From DASYXT01 sp035934555 (GTDB lineage Bacteria; Verrucomicrobiota; Verrucomicrobiia; Limisphaerales; UBA8199): 63,851 nucleotides of DNA. The DNA lies in NCBI GenBank assembly GCA_035934555.1, contig DASYXT010000057.1, forward strand, positions 1 through 63,851. The letters are read 5' to 3'. Made by a program: the position numbers and the translations under genes. The notes beneath the pieces were generated by a model. That model searched no databases. It saw only the letters and a program-made list of their open reading frames with translations, and was not told the DNA's origin. Shown here one piece after another: positions 61,956 to 63,851 of the stretch; positions within the stretch are counted from its first letter, which is position 1; each line of letters begins with the position of its first letter.

Positions 61956-62120
61956 TTATTTGAAGTCGGCTTCGCGGGGATGGAACTTGTGATGGGCCGC
62001 TTTCAAATCGGTGATGGTCAGATGCAGGTAAAGCTCGGTCGTGGTCAGAAGCCGGTGGCCCGTGATCTCCTGCACATGGCGCAAGTTGGCCTGGTTCTGC
62101 GCCAGATGCGTGGCCACGAA
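61956..62120 (-). pseudogene. C-terminal fragment of a tyrosine recombinase
   Basis: Minus-strand translation gives VATHLAQNQANLRHVQEITGH, then RLLTTTELYLHLTITDLKAAHHKFHPREADF and a stop. This matches the end of XerC/phage-type integrases: the conserved His-x-x-Arg region, GH motif and catalytic Tyr (ELYLHL). About 55 codons remain; the rest of the enzyme is missing, and the frame becomes unrelated above 62120. It records a past mobile element here. Confidence 0.75.
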
Positions 62121-62201
62121 GTAGCACAGACCGAAATAGCCTGAATCAGCCCGAAATATGCCGAAAATCAGCGCCTTACGAAACAGTGCGGGTGCCAGAG
62201 T

Positions 62202-62546
62202 TTACCTGGCGGCAACCAGTCTTGTAATCCAGAAACCAATGAAGGCAGAAGCAACGACCCACACGATTACTACAAGTAGGAAAATCCATGAAAGGATAAA
62301 CCGGAACGGCGAAGGTTCCGGTCCATGGAGTCCCAAGCGATAGATGACCCATTTGCCCCATTTCCAAACCGCTGAACAGGAGGCAAAACCAATCGCCATC
62401 CCAATAATCCACCCCACCACATAGTGACCTGCGTTTTTTCCCGCGAGCACTGCGCCTGAGCATCCTGCTACGCCAGCAAAGAGGCTTAAAAGTTCAATTA
62501 GCGTCACCCCGCCGCTCTCGCCTTGGTTTCGTTGGAGCGAAGTCAT
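62202..62546 (-). CDS. Small membrane protein behind the RHS tip, immunity candidate
   Basis: A 114-residue protein with three membrane segments (LIELLSLFAGVAGCSGAVLAG, YVVGWIIGMAIGFASCSAVW, FILSWIFLLVVIVWVVASAFIGFWITRL). ATG 62546 comes one base after the RHS stop. Its position directly downstream of the variable RHS tip fits an immunity gene, and its membrane nature would fit a pore-type toxin. No family recognised. Confidence 0.6.
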   Translation of the reverse strand: MTSLQRNQGESGGVTLIELLSLFAGVAGCSGAVLAGKNAGHYVVGWIIGMAIGFASCSAVWKWGKWVIYRLGLHGPEPSPFRFILSWIFLLVVIVWVVASAFIGFWITRLVAAR

Positions 62547-62547
62547 A

Positions 62548-63594
62548 CTACTTTCCAGTGGGTGACGATTGGTTTTGCGACGAGCCAGTGGCCGGGGAGA
62601 GCCAGCTACCTGGCGGCGATTGCGATTGCTGGAGAAATGAAGCTGCGCCAGCCGAAGTGAGACCAATTACAGCGCCACCACTGGAGGGTGTTGGCGCAGA
62701 GCCAAGCCAATTCAGCAAGCTGCCGTTTTGAAAATTGGGGTCGTAACCGAGCTTTGTGTCCGAAAAAGGCCACAGGGATGTAGGAAGCGAGCTTGGCTGC
62801 CCTGATATATTTTGTCCGAGTGCTCGTCCAGCACCGGCTGCCCCGACAGCAAAACCCCCTGTCAAGAGGCCAGCATCATAAGTAACTTGATTCCAATTCT
62901 GTCCCCAACTGCCAGCCATATCGCCGGCAACTTGGGATGTTCCAATTACCGAAGTTGCTCCTACTCCCACGGTCACAGTTGCTGCTGCCGCAGTCGAAGA
63001 AAGTCCTAATGCGGTCAGCCCGGTGACGGCGACAGGCGCGGCAACAACTACCACACCGGCCCCAACCGCACCAATGGCCAGCCCCTGAACAAAGTATGCC
63101 GATGGGTCTGGTCTGGTGGCAATCATGTTTGCAGGCACAATATTGACTGGGTTCGGCATCGAGCCATACCCAGGGCTCATCCATGACTGCAATCCCATAG
63201 GGTCGGTTTTGCAAATGGGATTTCCGTCCGCAAAACAGTACCAGTTAAGACCGCCGGTGAATCCGCTCGGGTCAGGGTTGACGAATCGGCACATGTAGGG
63301 ATTGTAATACCGTGCTCGCATGCACATCAGCCCGCTGGGGTCCGTGATGACACCGAACCGGCCATTGTACAGGAAGGGTAAGTCATTTGTGCCGGCCCGC
63401 GCGATGACCAAGCCGTACGGAGAGTATTGCACCTGGTCCTTAACGTATCCCCCACTGTCAGTCGTTGCGATTGTGGACCCACGAATATCGAAGTGATACG
63501 TGAGCATGGTGGAGGTTGTTGGTGTTTCGGTGACCTGGTAGAGCAATCCGCCTCCGTACACGTAATAATTCGTGACGCTTCCGCTGATGCGCAT
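62548..63594 (-). CDS. RHS repeat-associated core protein, 5'-truncated
   Basis: A 348-residue RHS C-terminal piece. It shows the last YD-repeats (YYVYGGGLLYQVTETPTTSTMLTYHFDIRGST, then YSPYGLVIARAGTNDLPFLYNGRFGV), the core MRARYYNPYMCRFVNPDPSGFTGGLNWYCFADGNPICKTDPMGL in outline, and a variable C-terminal domain of about 215 residues with hydrophobic Ala/Gly-Val helices (GAVGAGVVVVAAPVAVTGLTALGL). RHS proteins normally exceed 1000 residues. The frame extends about 22 codons upstream of the ATG (NPNSKLPQVL) and then meets a stop, so the shell-forming part is lost or separated by a frameshift. Confidence 0.75.
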   Translation of the reverse strand: MRISGSVTNYYVYGGGLLYQVTETPTTSTMLTYHFDIRGSTIATTDSGGYVKDQVQYSPYGLVIARAGTNDLPFLYNGRFGVITDPSGLMCMRARYYNPYMCRFVNPDPSGFTGGLNWYCFADGNPICKTDPMGLQSWMSPGYGSMPNPVNIVPANMIATRPDPSAYFVQGLAIGAVGAGVVVVAAPVAVTGLTALGLSSTAAAATVTVGVGATSVIGTSQVAGDMAGSWGQNWNQVTYDAGLLTGGFAVGAAGAGRALGQNISGQPSSLPTSLWPFSDTKLGYDPNFQNGSLLNWLGSAPTPSSGGAVIGLTSAGAASFLQQSQSPPGSWLSPATGSSQNQSSPTGK

Positions 63595-63660
63595 CAGGAC
63601 CTGGGGGAGCTTTGAATTCGGGTTATTAATAAAGCTCGGCGTTGAAGTTCCATTTGTCGT

Positions 63661-63851
63661 GCGTCAAAATGATCTGCGCGATCTGGTCTTCGGTGAACGG
63701 TATGTCCTTGCACTACTGTCCGGGTATTGAAGGGCGACCCAAGCATTTTGGCCCGTGTTTACCCGGGCCCGATGAGGGTTCGGGGGTGTGATCGACTTGA
63801 AGTTTTTTCGGCGTTTTCGTCCAGCAGCATCCTTGCCAAATTACAGGGATG
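63661..63851. other. Right edge, non-coding or fragment
   Basis: On the minus strand a short frame reads DIPFTEDQIAQIILTHDKWNFNAELY and then a stop at about 63632, in a different frame from the RHS gene. It may be the tail of another gene cut off by the window edge or a rearranged piece of the RHS locus. Nothing else is recognised in the last 190 bases. Confidence 0.4.

Overview
The window looks like a chromosomal segment from a Verrucomicrobiota bacterium, probably a soil or sediment lineage of the Pedosphaera/Limisphaera kind. Three things suggest this: a DUF1501 protein next to a PSCyt1-DUF1549-DUF1553 cytochrome protein (a pairing typical of Planctomycetes and Verrucomicrobia), many short RHS and FkbM genes, and several families of dispersed palindromic repeats. 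GC content is high, genes are dense on both strands, and the only RNA gene seen is a tRNA-Ser(GGA). The phylum is inferred from gene content; no rRNA is present.

Layout. 1-4037: a simple tandem repeat, then surface-glycan genes (a GT2 transferase, an FkbM methyltransferase, and a glycosyltransferase fused to a second FkbM domain). 4056-6722: the FtsK DNA translocase. 6812-9500: a transglutaminase-like protein and a secreted single-core RHS protein with small partners. 9553-14842: SRPBCC protein, two paralogous small basic proteins, ProA, an ATP-grasp-like protein and MarC. 14855-26184: a BNR-repeat secreted protein, a PAS histidine kinase, a DegT aminotransferase, an MsbA-like exporter, an alkyltransferase-like protein and an ECF sigma operon. 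26482-30872: four glycosyltransferases (GT9, GT2, two GT4-like), probably for LPS. 30856-35571: a BMP-type nucleoside ABC importer. 36061-38578: modABC molybdate importer. 39531-44129: DUF1501 and PSCyt/DUF1553 genes with a visible promoter. 45226-48045: alaS.

The most notable region is 49463-60401. On the minus strand eight closely packed genes read vgrG, DUF6484, DUF2169, a catalytically dead ketosynthase-like gene, a DUF4150 PAAR-like effector, an unknown gene with a CxxC pair, a TIGR02270 HEAT-like gene and a two-helix membrane protein. The effector's C-terminal domain carries motifs of the ExoY / edema factor / CyaA nucleotidyl cyclase family. This looks like a type VI-type spike-and-effector cassette, with DUF2169 as likely adaptor and a toxin family whose characterised members act in eukaryotic cells. 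No sheath or baseplate genes lie in the window. Two unknown plus-strand genes (49463-52225) converge on the cassette.

Upstream of vgrG (60435-63851) is a decaying region: a DUF2341 remnant, repeated motifs like an insertion-sequence end, an RHS tip fragment, the C-terminal end of a tyrosine recombinase, and a short RHS gene with an adjacent small membrane protein. At least five families of palindromic or inverted repeats are scattered between genes, and in some cases within them. One family shows compensatory stem changes between copies.
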